64,000 nt of DNA from contig CAYGTI010000005.1 in the NCBI GenBank assembly GCA_964352785.1, positions 62,001 to 126,000 of the forward strand. Reading direction: 5' to 3'. The position numbers and the translations under genes are program-made. Under the pieces are notes generated by a model, which worked only from the letters and a program-made list of their open reading frames with translations, did not search any database and had not been told where the DNA came from. The stretch comes from JACOMS01 sp964352785 (GTDB taxonomy: Bacteria; Pseudomonadota; Alphaproteobacteria; Caulobacterales; Maricaulaceae). Shown here piece after piece: positions 25,246 through 32,905 of this stretch (the first letter of the stretch is position 1; each line of letters starts with the position of its first letter).

Positions 25246-25455
25246 ATCGGTCTCCCTTATCTTGACTGTTTGTCTGGGAGCAAATTAACCATCTTATGTT
25301 TAAGAAAAGGTTTTCAAAACAAAAACAAAGTCTTAACGCGGCCCATAAAACAAGGGAATTTGAGGGGTCTTGACGTTAGTAGTCATCATCTGCTTGTTAA
25401 CGTCGGTTAAAAAGCCAAGAGGCGACACCCGATTAAGTAAAAACGAATCACTCAG

Positions 25456-25481
25456 CAAAAAGGCGGCACAAGGCCGCCTTT
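25456..25481 (-). terminator. Probable Rho-independent terminator of the third lipo-barrel gene
   Basis: Minus strand: AAAGGCGG (25481-25474) and CCGCCTTT (25466-25459) form the stem, followed by a TTTTTGC run. It is 23 bp beyond the stop at 25505. Confidence 0.75.
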
Positions 25482-25504
25482 GAGTTTCAAATGGCTCTGA
25501 TACC

Positions 25505-26764
25505 CTAGAAGTTGAAGCTGCCACGCAGTGTTAAAGGAACGGCAATATTCTTCTCGCCTTTGTTGCCATTGCTGTAATCGCGCGCGCCTTCTATGCGAAC
25601 ACCCGTTTCGAGGGCGAGGGCGGCTTTAGGCGTTAGCTGCCACTCCATGCCCGCCATGACAGTTCCAGAAGGAACCCATTGCGCGTCATAAAGCTGCGTA
25701 TTCACTGTGGGCTGCGGAACATCGTAATAGACTAACTCTCTTGGGGATGCTGTGCTCTCAAAAGCCCGTTGATAGAAAAGCTGGCGTTGGGTCGTTTCAA
25801 ACTTCGTCTCGTTGTAATGTGACGCCCCGACAGATGCGGCCACGAATGGCGTCAGCGTTCTAAAAGACTGATCCTTAACAATAGGATTGAAGTAATAACG
25901 ACCACCGGCTTCAAGATCGTATCGTTCCATATCATTAAAGTTAAAATCAAAGGCTGCGATATCCACATTCGGCACAAAAGACGTATTTACAATAGGCATG
26001 CCGATCGCGGGGAAAGGCGCGGCAGCCGTGTCATGTGCCTGAACAGAGGCAATACGCAGGAGCGTTGCCTGAATTTCAACAGCAGGACCATTTTCGCCCT
26101 GAGCATGACTGTAACCGCCATTGGCAAATAGCGTCGCTCTTGGCGAGAGGATGTATTCTAGGCCCGCAGCCACACGTGTCGGCGTACTGTAAACATCATC
26201 AAAAGAAATGGACGGCTTACGAATTTCTTCAACAGCAGCTGTGAAAGTCGTCGTTGTAACAGAGCCTGATGCGGCTGACCCCGTCACACTACCTTCATTA
26301 AACGCCGCTGGATTATAAGCCGTTTCAGGGTTTATCGTAGGAACCTGCGCATAATCAAGAAGTGTTCCTGAATTACTTTTTTCAAAACCCAGCGAAAGCG
26401 AGCCACGGAGCTTTGGTTTCCTTAGCTTGGTCTTACCTGTATAAGCAGCCCCTTGCGCTCCAGCGCTCGCCGCGTGGGAGCCATATCCTGCTGATGTGTA
26501 GCCGCCGCTGAAATTGGGTTGCTGCGGGAACTCGCCACCATGCGCCACCGTCACACTTGCCGGGTTACACCCGGCTGGAACTGGCTGCGAGAGGGAGAAA
26601 ACTTGACAAGGGTTTGTCTTGTGGCGCGGCTGGCTGTAACCATAAACGCCTTGCGACGCAGCATGACCATTTTGGTAATTTGCTCCTCCCGATGGACCAT
26701 ATCCACCAAACCAGGAACATCCCGACAACAACACAGCTGACAAAGCACAAGCGGCAATCCGCAT
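25505..26764 (-). CDS. Outer-membrane lipoprotein with beta-barrel-like C terminus, paralogue 3
   Basis: From the ATG of MRIAACALSAVLLSGCSWFG the protein is 419 aa; GGAGGG just upstream supports this start over the longer frame reaching 26797. After the lipobox comes a Gly/Ser/Ala/Gln-rich linker of about 100 residues with several cysteines. The strand-rich domain then begins near KLRGSLSLGFEKSNSG and ends VPLTLRGSFNF with a terminal Phe. It shares lipobox, linker character and C-terminal ending with the two genes downstream, so the triplet arose by duplication. Function unknown; an outer-membrane barrel with a lipid anchor is the best reading. Confidence 0.8.
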   Translation of the reverse strand: MRIAACALSAVLLSGCSWFGGYGPSGGANYQNGHAASQGVYGYSQPRHKTNPCQVFSLSQPVPAGCNPASVTVAHGGEFPQQPNFSGGYTSAGYGSHAASAGAQGAAYTGKTKLRKPKLRGSLSLGFEKSNSGTLLDYAQVPTINPETAYNPAAFNEGSVTGSAASGSVTTTTFTAAVEEIRKPSISFDDVYSTPTRVAAGLEYILSPRATLFANGGYSHAQGENGPAVEIQATLLRIASVQAHDTAAAPFPAIGMPIVNTSFVPNVDIAAFDFNFNDMERYDLEAGGRYYFNPIVKDQSFRTLTPFVAASVGASHYNETKFETTQRQLFYQRAFESTASPRELVYYDVPQPTVNTQLYDAQWVPSGTVMAGMEWQLTPKAALALETGVRIEGARDYSNGNKGEKNIAVPLTLRGSFNF

Positions 26765-26877
26765 AACAACCCTCCAAATGAGCGCAAAACGCACCATGGT
26801 TAATGAAGTGATGTCCTAGTTTGTTTAACAAGGCGTTTATATCCGCCAAAAATCTACAGGGTTCAGCGCGTAAGGCC

Positions 26878-27225
26878 CTATAAAAGGGCTTTTACAGCTT
26901 CGGGCGGGCGGCCTATAATCGCCTTTTCGCCATTATCGACGATCGGACGCTCAATCAGCTTGGGGACGCTCGCCATCGCCCGAATCAGAGCGTATTCATC
27001 GCTCACAGCTTTAAGTTTCATATTTTTATAGTCTGCCTCCCCGGTGCGCATCATATCCCGCGCCGAGGCATATCCAAGGCGGCCCAGCAGGTCTTTGATC
27101 TCGGACTCAGTGAGCGGCGTCTCTAAATAACGGACAATTTTAGGCGTTACGCCTGCGGCCTCAATTAACGCCAAAGTCTGCCGGGATTTTGAACATCTGG
27201 GATTGTGATAAAGTGTTAAAGCCAT
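26878..27225 (-). CDS. arsC: ArsC-family reductase (arsenate reductase, glutaredoxin type)
   Basis: A 115 aa thioredoxin-fold protein with HNPRCSKSRQTL near the N terminus; Cys11 is the catalytic cysteine. The SRYLETPLTESEIK-like region (VRYLETPLTESEIKDLLGRL) and the C-terminal IERPIVDNGEKAIIGRPPE are characteristic of glutaredoxin-dependent ArsC, including its arsenate-binding Arg. It would reduce arsenate to arsenite in the cytoplasm; some relatives have other or unknown substrates. No ars operon partner is nearby. AAGGA lies about 10 nt before the ATG. Confidence 0.9.
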   Translation of the reverse strand: MALTLYHNPRCSKSRQTLALIEAAGVTPKIVRYLETPLTESEIKDLLGRLGYASARDMMRTGEADYKNMKLKAVSDEYALIRAMASVPKLIERPIVDNGEKAIIGRPPEAVKALL

Positions 27226-27308
27226 GACGAGGCATCCTTAAGAGCCGTTATTTTAGTTTATCTTACCGCCCCGCGCGTTATAGACCAAAGGGAAAATGAA
27301 ATGAGAAA

Positions 27309-28148
27309 ATGAAAACAGCCCTTGTCATATCTTCTTTTGTCGCCGCCAGTCATGTCGGCGCGACTGCAAGCGCCTTTTGTTTGCGCCGCCTCGGGATTCA
27401 AACCCACATCCTGCCAACGACTTTGCTGGGGCGTCACCCTGGGTGGGGCGTGCCGGGCGGCGGGGCGGTAGACGCCACCATGCTGGCCGATATGTGGGAC
27501 GGGGTTGCGGCGCAAAACATTGCCTTTGATGCCGTCATGACAGGCTATATGGCCAACCCCGAACATACCTACTTGGCCGCGCGTATCATACAGGCCGTGC
27601 GGCGTAAAAACCCCAGTGCCTATATATTGGTCGATCCTGTGATGGGCGATAATGACCGTCTTTATGTGGATGCGAATATCGCAAGCGCTATTGGGTCTGA
27701 ACTTATTCCAATGGCTGATATCATTACGCCGAATGTGTGGGAACTGGGCTACCTCACAAAATCCAAGCCGCAGACGCTCGCAGCCATTACCGAAGCGGCA
27801 AAAAGCCTTTCGCCAGACGTGTTGGTCACATCCGTTCCGGTCAATCACCACATTGGCGCGCTGCTGCAAAGCGGGCCTGATGCGGGGTTTGTCCAGCATA
27901 AAAAATTTGAAGCCGTGCCGCACGGCGGCGGCGACGCGCTGGCCGGAACCTTTTTAGCCCATATCCTGCACGGAGCCAGTCCGGGCGAAGCTTTGGCAAA
28001 ATCAACTGCCGCGGTTTTTGATATGTTATCCGCTGCCGTGCAGCATGATATGGGCGAGCTGCCCTTGATCCGCCGCCAAGACGCCTTGATCAGCGCCCCG
28101 CCCTTGGATATTGAAAAACTCCCTTCAAAGAGACCAGACCGTGACTGA
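27309..28148 (+). CDS. pdxY: Pyridoxal kinase
   Basis: A 279 aa ribokinase-fold enzyme that phosphorylates pyridoxal in the salvage of vitamin B6. It has SSFVAASHVGATASAFCLRRLG at the start, VDPVMGDNDRLYVD in the middle, ADIITPNVWELGYL and the catalytic HGGGDALAGTFLAHIL with its GxGD-type Asp. These are the standard PdxY/PdxK stretches. The end overlaps the next gene in a GTGACTGA junction, so the serine hydrolase gene is translationally coupled. Confidence 0.92.
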   Translation: MKTALVISSFVAASHVGATASAFCLRRLGIQTHILPTTLLGRHPGWGVPGGGAVDATMLADMWDGVAAQNIAFDAVMTGYMANPEHTYLAARIIQAVRRKNPSAYILVDPVMGDNDRLYVDANIASAIGSELIPMADIITPNVWELGYLTKSKPQTLAAITEAAKSLSPDVLVTSVPVNHHIGALLQSGPDAGFVQHKKFEAVPHGGGDALAGTFLAHILHGASPGEALAKSTAAVFDMLSAAVQHDMGELPLIRRQDALISAPPLDIEKLPSKRPDRD

Positions 28149-29298
28149 GACACTCCCGACTCGAACCCCCTTTCATTTAGAAACCGATCCACGGTTTGAC
28201 GCGGTCAAAGATGTCTTTACCGCAAATTTTAAGGAGGGCGCAGAGCACGGCGCGGCCTTTTGCGTCTATGAGCACGGCAAGCTGGTTATTGACCTTAAAG
28301 GCGGCTGGGCCGATCGTAAAAAAACACGGCCCATAACAGACGAGACGCTTTTTTCTGTCTTCTCTACCGGTAAAGCCGTTGCCTCTTTAATCATCGCTCA
28401 CTTGGCCGAACAGGATAAGCTGGGATATGACGGGGAGGTCGCGACGCTATGGCCTGAATTTGACCAAGGCGGCAAAGGCGAGCTCACCATTGCGCAGGTC
28501 TTGTCCCATCAGGGCGGATTGTCCGGTATTACCAACGACGCGTTCACAGGCGAAGATTGGTATGATTGGGAGCACGTCTGCCGCGAGCTGGCCGCGCAAG
28601 AGCCGATATTTAAACCCGCCACCGCCAGCGGGTATTCACCCGTGACATTCGGATTTTTAGCCGGCGAAATTGCGCGGCGCGCGGATGAATTTGGGCGCAA
28701 CCTTGGCGATATATTACAACAAGACATTTGCGGGCCTCATAATCTGGATGTCTGGCTTGGCCTACCCGAGAGCGAACATATGCGCTGCGCGGATATGCAA
28801 AAACCTAAACGCTTAGCGGATCTGGGCGAGATCAACCCGGCGACAAAAGCGGCGTTTTTGCAGCCTTGGTCAAGCCCACGGGGCCGTAGCCTGACCGAGT
28901 GGCGAACAGCGCAGCTCGCGGGATCAAATTGTCAAGCCGGCGCTAAATCACTAGCGCGCCTCATGCAGATGGCTGTGGACGGGACAGTGGACGGGGGGAC
29001 ATATTTATCTGAGGATATGCTCGGGCAACTCCGCCGACCCCGCATGTCCGGGCCCGACCAAGTTCTGCCGTTTGATGTCACTTACGCAGCGGGGTTGCTT
29101 TGTAATGAGCCAAATTATTTTTACGGGCCCCATGCCGAGACCGTCGGTCATAGCGGCTGGGGCGGATCATGCACCTTTGCCGATCCCATCACGGGCCTGA
29201 GCGCCGCCTACGTTATGACACGGCAGGACAACTCTCTCATTGGAGACCCGCGCTCACTTCGCTTGATTGAGGCAACCTACGCGGCGCTAAAGCCTTAA
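28141..29298 (+). CDS. Beta-lactamase-family serine hydrolase (class C-like/EstB type)
   Basis: A 385 aa protein from the GTG overlapping the pdxY stop. The nucleophile motif is SVFSTGKAV (Ser-Thr-Gly-Lys). The tyrosine motif is GYSPVTFGFLAGEI, and HSGWGGSCTFADP takes the place of KTG. This arrangement is typical of the EstB/LACTB group of esterases or peptidases rather than true beta-lactamases. No signal peptide is visible, so it is probably cytoplasmic. Coupling to pdxY is positional; a functional link is not evident. A TTG at 28111 could extend it by ten residues. Confidence 0.85.
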   Translation: MTETLPTRTPFHLETDPRFDAVKDVFTANFKEGAEHGAAFCVYEHGKLVIDLKGGWADRKKTRPITDETLFSVFSTGKAVASLIIAHLAEQDKLGYDGEVATLWPEFDQGGKGELTIAQVLSHQGGLSGITNDAFTGEDWYDWEHVCRELAAQEPIFKPATASGYSPVTFGFLAGEIARRADEFGRNLGDILQQDICGPHNLDVWLGLPESEHMRCADMQKPKRLADLGEINPATKAAFLQPWSSPRGRSLTEWRTAQLAGSNCQAGAKSLARLMQMAVDGTVDGGTYLSEDMLGQLRRPRMSGPDQVLPFDVTYAAGLLCNEPNYFYGPHAETVGHSGWGGSCTFADPITGLSAAYVMTRQDNSLIGDPRSLRLIEATYAALKP

Positions 29299-29765
29299 GC
29301 CGCTGTCGCTCTTAACATCCAAGCCGTCTTTTCGTGGAGCGTCACGCGCGGGGCGACAACATCAGCCGTTGCATCATCTCCTACCTGTTCCGCAATGCGC
29401 AAAACGTCACGCGCCGTTTTGGCAACCTCCTCATGACCTTGCGCAAGCGTTTGCACCATAGCTTTCCAATCAGGGGTGCCCGTTTCTTCTTTCACGGATG
29501 AAAGGCTCGACATTTCAGCATAAGAGGCCGGGGCAAAGTGTCCGAGCGCACGAATGCGTTCAGCCAACACATCAACTGCCGCCCACATTTCTGTGTACTG
29601 CTCCATAAACTGTATGTGTAATTGCTGAAAATGAGGCCCTTCAACGTTCCAGTGATAGCCGTGGGTTTTCAGATAAAGCGTGTAGGTGTTGGCAAGAAGC
29701 TGTTTTACGGCGTTTGCTGATTTGAGGCGGCCAGCCTCATTAATACCAATGTTAATATCCATCAT
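29295..29765 (-). CDS. dps: Dps-family ferritin-like DNA-protection protein
   Basis: A 156 aa four-helix bundle. The inter-subunit ferroxidase ligands are in THGYHWNVEGPHFQQLH and in AVDVLAERIRALG, as in Dps dodecamers. It would oxidise and store iron with hydrogen peroxide and protect DNA in starvation or oxidative stress. GAGGAGAAAA immediately before tandem ATG codons is a strong ribosome site. The final bases overlap the stop of the convergent hydrolase gene by 4 bp. I see no clear OxyR or Fur box upstream. Confidence 0.94.
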   Translation of the reverse strand: MMDINIGINEAGRLKSANAVKQLLANTYTLYLKTHGYHWNVEGPHFQQLHIQFMEQYTEMWAAVDVLAERIRALGHFAPASYAEMSSLSSVKEETGTPDWKAMVQTLAQGHEEVAKTARDVLRIAEQVGDDATADVVAPRVTLHEKTAWMLRATAA

Positions 29766-30017
29766 TTTCTCCTCTTCACATATTCACATTCTAAGTATTA
29801 TGTTGTGCCCACAGGCTCAAATTTCAAGATAACGGTTCGAAAACAGCCCTAACTATACAGAAAATAAATGCATATAGCGGGGCCTCTAAAACCGTGCGGT
29901 ACCTTAATTTAAACGTTTGGCTTGGCATAAAGTTTGCGTAAACTTATGCTAAACAAAGCGTTAAGATACGCTGTCATTAGGTCTTGATTAAAACTTACCG
30001 CTTAAATAGGTCGCGCT
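29766..30017. promoter_or_regulatory. Divergent intergenic region between dps and the DUF1287 gene
   Basis: A 252 bp AT-rich gap that must hold the leftward dps promoter and the rightward DUF1287 promoter. AT-rich tracts occur at 29850-29880 and 29900-29960 (TTAATTTAAACG, AAACTTATGCTAAAC). I cannot define boxes or operators reliably. Confidence 0.35.
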
Positions 30018-30620
30018 ATGCGTATTTTTGCTCTTTTACTGCCGCTTATCTGCCTTGTTCCGGCAGCCTATGCCCAGCCCGGTAATATCGAGGTTGTCGC
30101 GGCGGCACGTGCACGCACGCTTGTGGATGTGCGCTATGATCCTAAATATGTTAAACTGACATATCCCGGCGGGGACGTGTCGCCCGATACGGGCGTGTGT
30201 ACAGACGTGGTTATCCGGACTTACCGGAACGCCTATGGTTTTGATTTTCAAAAAGCCGTGCACGAAGACATGCGCGCTAATTTCGGTAAATATCCCAAAT
30301 CGTGGGGACTGACGCGGCCGGACAAAAATATTGATCACCGCCGCGTCCCCAACCTTGAGCGGTTTTTAACCCGGCAAGGCGCAGCGGTTCCAATTACAAA
30401 AAACGCCGAAGATTACTTGCCGGGCGATATTGTCAGTTGGCGGCTGGGCGGACGTATTCCGCATATTGGCATTGTATCGGATAAGAAATCAGAGTGGGGG
30501 ACGCCGCTGATTATTCATAATATCGGACAAGGGCCCGTCGAAGATGATCTGTTGTTTAACACTGATATTAACGGGCATTTTCGTTTTGCGCCCCAAGCAG
30601 CGAAAGTAACCCCGTCTTAG
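30018..30620 (+). CDS. DUF1287 (YijF-like) periplasmic protein
   Basis: A 200 aa protein with a cleavable signal peptide (LLPLICLVPAAYAQ). The mature part shows the DUF1287 signatures TGVCTDVVIRTYRNAYGFDFQ (Cys61), VHEDMRANFGKYPKSWGL, NIDHRRVPNLERFL and PGDIVSW followed by IPHIGIVSD (His149). The conserved Cys and His recall the NlpC/P60 papain-like fold, so a peptidoglycan-related hydrolase role is possible, but the family has no established function that I know. It converges with a Tae4-like amidase gene, stop codons overlapping by 4 bp. Confidence 0.9.
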   Translation: MRIFALLLPLICLVPAAYAQPGNIEVVAAARARTLVDVRYDPKYVKLTYPGGDVSPDTGVCTDVVIRTYRNAYGFDFQKAVHEDMRANFGKYPKSWGLTRPDKNIDHRRVPNLERFLTRQGAAVPITKNAEDYLPGDIVSWRLGGRIPHIGIVSDKKSEWGTPLIIHNIGQGPVEDDLLFNTDINGHFRFAPQAAKVTPS

Positions 30621-31339
30621 GGCAACGCACGCACCGGAGTCATGTCCAGTTGAGCGAACGGCTTGGAGACTTTCCGCCCTTTAGGAATATAGCAAGGCAT
30701 CTTCCAGAATAGAACACGGTACCCTCCGATCTCGGCCCCGTCGACCGTTCCTGCACCGTTCCAAACCGTTGTATGGCCCGTGAAAGAACTATCCGGAAAA
30801 TCCATAAGCACGATGCCGGGATGGTCGGGTAAATCAAAGCTATTACCTGTGCCGTCATCTATATTGACATCTGGCTCGCCGAACGTGCGACGAAGGTAGT
30901 CTTCCATGTCGGCCACACGGTAATAATATTGATCTTTGTTAGCGCCGCTAACGGTTTTTTTGCGCTCGCGCGGAACTTTGTGGCCCGCCTTGTTGAGCAT
31001 ATGAGAAAGCCGCACCGAACAGGCGTTTGTCCAGCGCCCCTGATCAAAGGGCAGGTTGCCGTTGATCTCGACATACCCGCCGATCTCGCCCCAAATCCCT
31101 TCCGGGCGATCATAGAGATAGTTTTCCCACATGAGCTGCAAGTTAGGACGGCCTTTGAGATCGCCAATTGCCGCGTAGGGTTTTGAACAAACTAGCGGCT
31201 TTTTTTCGCCGTAAACCAGCCGCTTGTATTTTGTCGGCGCGGCCGTGACCGTAGCCACATCTGTGCTGTCTTTTGGCGTTGAAGCGCAGGCCGCAAGCAT
31301 TAACATCGGCGCGGCAATTAAAAGCGGTAAATATTTCAT
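30617..31339 (-). CDS. Tae4-like peptidoglycan amidase, lipoprotein form
   Basis: A 240 aa protein whose C-terminal 170 residues resemble type VI secretion amidase effector 4. Matching stretches are TNACSVRLSHMLNKAGHKVP (Cys107), KTVSGANKDQYYYRV, FTGHTTVWNG (His189, with Asp200 as possible third residue) and a closing RVLFWKMP. Tae4 enzymes cut the D-Glu-mDAP bond of peptidoglycan. Unlike secreted effectors this protein starts with a signal sequence and lipobox (LMLAACAST, Cys18), so it should be anchored in the cell's own envelope. No T6SS or Tai4 immunity gene is nearby. GGGAG precedes the ATG. A housekeeping amidase is the likeliest role. Confidence 0.8.
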   Translation of the reverse strand: MKYLPLLIAAPMLMLAACASTPKDSTDVATVTAAPTKYKRLVYGEKKPLVCSKPYAAIGDLKGRPNLQLMWENYLYDRPEGIWGEIGGYVEINGNLPFDQGRWTNACSVRLSHMLNKAGHKVPRERKKTVSGANKDQYYYRVADMEDYLRRTFGEPDVNIDDGTGNSFDLPDHPGIVLMDFPDSSFTGHTTVWNGAGTVDGAEIGGYRVLFWKMPCYIPKGRKVSKPFAQLDMTPVRALP

Positions 31340-31363
31340 AAGGTACTCCCTAATACGCCAAGC

Positions 31364-32338
31364 CTAAGCACTCCGCGTTTGCTTGTCCAGCCAGCCCAGC
31401 ATAAGCCCGTTAACAGCACTTGGCTTTTCCCACATCATCCAATGCCCGCAATTCTCTATCGTATGACGGGTCATGTGTGGCACCATTTTTACCATGGGGT
31501 CTGCGCTCGCGGGCGGCAAGAACACATCATCCCCCGCCGAAATCATCAGCACGGGTTGGGTGATCTTGTCAGAGAGGCCTTCTGCCAACCGCCAGTTGGC
31601 GGACGTATTACGGTACAGATTCAACCCGCCGTGGAACCCGCTTCGGCGGTAGGCGCGGGTATAAATTTGCACGTCCGCCTCCGGCATAATTGACGGCACC
31701 GGTGTTGTCGGCGCTTGTGTTGACCGTGCGTCTAAAAACGCCTCAAAGCGGGCGGGCGTATGAAACATCTCTGATGTGATCGGTGCGTCTTTATCCGTGG
31801 GTTGAAACATCAGGCGAAAGAAGCTCTCGGGATCACTGGCAAACAGCGCATCCGCGACGCCCGGCTGATCGGTAAAATGCACGAAGTAATGCGCGTCGCC
31901 GTGCCGCTTTCGAAAGATGGTAATCGGGTCAATGGGCGCGCGCTTCACATGGGGTGTGCACAGGCTGATGACGTGACTGATGCGCGGTGCCAACATACGC
32001 GCCGCATGCCAGACAATAATCCCGCCCCAATCATGACCGATCAATACGGCTTTTTGCGCGTCAATATCATCCAGCGCAGCCTCAACATCCGAGACAAGCT
32101 GCGAGATTTCATAATGCGGCAACCCTCGAGGCGCGCTGGAGCGTCCAAATCCGCGCACATCCATCGCGATCACCCGGTATCCGGCCTCTGATAAAGGCCC
32201 TATTTGGTTTGACCAACTATAGGCCATTTCCGGCCAGCCATGGATCAGAATAAGCGGCACACCGTCTTTGGGCCCGGCCTCATAAAGGGCTAGGTTAAAT
32301 CCATCATTTCGGAGATATCGAGGCTCTGGGAATCGCAT
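31364..32338 (-). CDS. Alpha/beta hydrolase, epoxide-hydrolase-like
   Basis: A 324 aa protein with the HGWPEMAYSW oxyanion region, AMDVRGFGRSSAP and the nucleophile elbow GHDWGGIIVWHAA, whose Asp in a G-x-D-x-G elbow marks epoxide hydrolases and haloalkane dehalogenases. The C-terminal ENCGHWMMWEKP carries the catalytic His. The substrate is unknown. I start at the ATG of MRFPEPRYLRNDGFN; the frame extends to a TTG at 32389, but the added residues are not typical. It stands alone between the Tae4-like gene and rpsU. Confidence 0.87.
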   Translation of the reverse strand: MRFPEPRYLRNDGFNLALYEAGPKDGVPLILIHGWPEMAYSWSNQIGPLSEAGYRVIAMDVRGFGRSSAPRGLPHYEISQLVSDVEAALDDIDAQKAVLIGHDWGGIIVWHAARMLAPRISHVISLCTPHVKRAPIDPITIFRKRHGDAHYFVHFTDQPGVADALFASDPESFFRLMFQPTDKDAPITSEMFHTPARFEAFLDARSTQAPTTPVPSIMPEADVQIYTRAYRRSGFHGGLNLYRNTSANWRLAEGLSDKITQPVLMISAGDDVFLPPASADPMVKMVPHMTRHTIENCGHWMMWEKPSAVNGLMLGWLDKQTRSA

Positions 32339-32508
32339 AACGTGGCTTTTTGACAAAAATGATGGCAAATTACGAGCAAATTTACGCAAAATCGGCGTTT
32401 TTTTGAGGGTTCGCTCTTTACGGCACAGAAATGCTTCGCTAGAAGCCGCTCAACAGATGGCCTCACCTTGTGGGGCCTTAAACTTTTGTCTTGAAATGAG
32501 CAATTTAC

Positions 32509-32745
32509 ATGGTTGAAATTTACGTCCGTCAGAATAATGTGGATCAAGCCCTCCGCGCGCTGAAGAAAAAGCTACAAAACGAAGGCATCTTGCGCGAAAT
32601 GAAAGCCCGCAAGCATTTTGAAAAACCGTCCGAAAAACGTGTTCGCGAGCAAGCCGAAGCTGTGCGCCGCGCCCGTAAGCTGGCCCGCAAACGCGCCCAA
32701 ATGGAAGGCCTTATCCCGATGAAGCCAAAGAAGCCGCGCCGCTAG
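32509..32745 (+). CDS. rpsU: 30S ribosomal protein S21
   Basis: A 78 aa basic protein beginning MVEIYVRQNNVDQALRALKK, with KMKARKHFEKPSEKR-like sequence (REMKARKHFEKPSEKRVREQ) and a Lys/Arg-rich C terminus. It is a small-subunit protein that helps base-pair mRNA with the 16S anti-Shine-Dalgarno. The length fits the longer alphaproteobacterial form. A strong terminator follows, so it is a single-gene unit. Confidence 0.96.
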   Translation: MVEIYVRQNNVDQALRALKKKLQNEGILREMKARKHFEKPSEKRVREQAEAVRRARKLARKRAQMEGLIPMKPKKPRR

Positions 32746-32773
32746 GCCGCCGCTTTTATGTTCATGACGCTCA

Positions 32774-32799
32774 AGCCGCCGCAAGGCGGCTTTTGTTTT
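32774..32799 (+). terminator. Rho-independent terminator of rpsU
   Basis: AGCCGCC-GCAA-GGCGGCT forms a 7 bp stem with a tetraloop, followed by TTTGTTTT. It lies 28 bp after the rpsU stop. Confidence 0.92.
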
Positions 32800-32833
32800 G
32801 AGCGTCATTTAGCGCATTTCGCATTAAATTGCG

Positions 32834-32848
32834 CCAACGCGAATTGCA
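32834..32848. repeat. Solo arm of the 5631/11195 repeat family
   Basis: AACGCGAATTGCACT differs by one base from AACGTGAATTGCACT, the inverted arm of the element at 11195-11280. No matching second arm is visible nearby, so it may be a remnant or a coincidental match. Confidence 0.35.
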
Positions 32849-32905
32849 CTAATCCCGCTTGAATATATGTCTACTCCGCCTATCATGGGACAACGGAGAG
32901 ACATT

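Noticed and set aside
24714..25265. Frames opposite and alternate to lipo-barrel paralogue 2
   Set aside because: They arise from the biased Gly/Tyr/Gln codons of the linker and have no features of their own.
25285..26810. TTAACCAT half-sites upstream of two lipo-barrel genes as CtrA sites
   Set aside because: The second half-site is absent at the required 7 bp spacing in both cases.
28141..29298. Serine hydrolase as an antibiotic-resistance beta-lactamase
   Set aside because: It lacks a signal peptide and has HSG in place of KTG, as in the EstB esterase group.
30617..31339. Tae4-like gene as evidence for a type VI secretion system
   Set aside because: No structural T6SS gene, Hcp, VgrG or immunity gene is in the window, and the lipobox argues against secretion as an effector.
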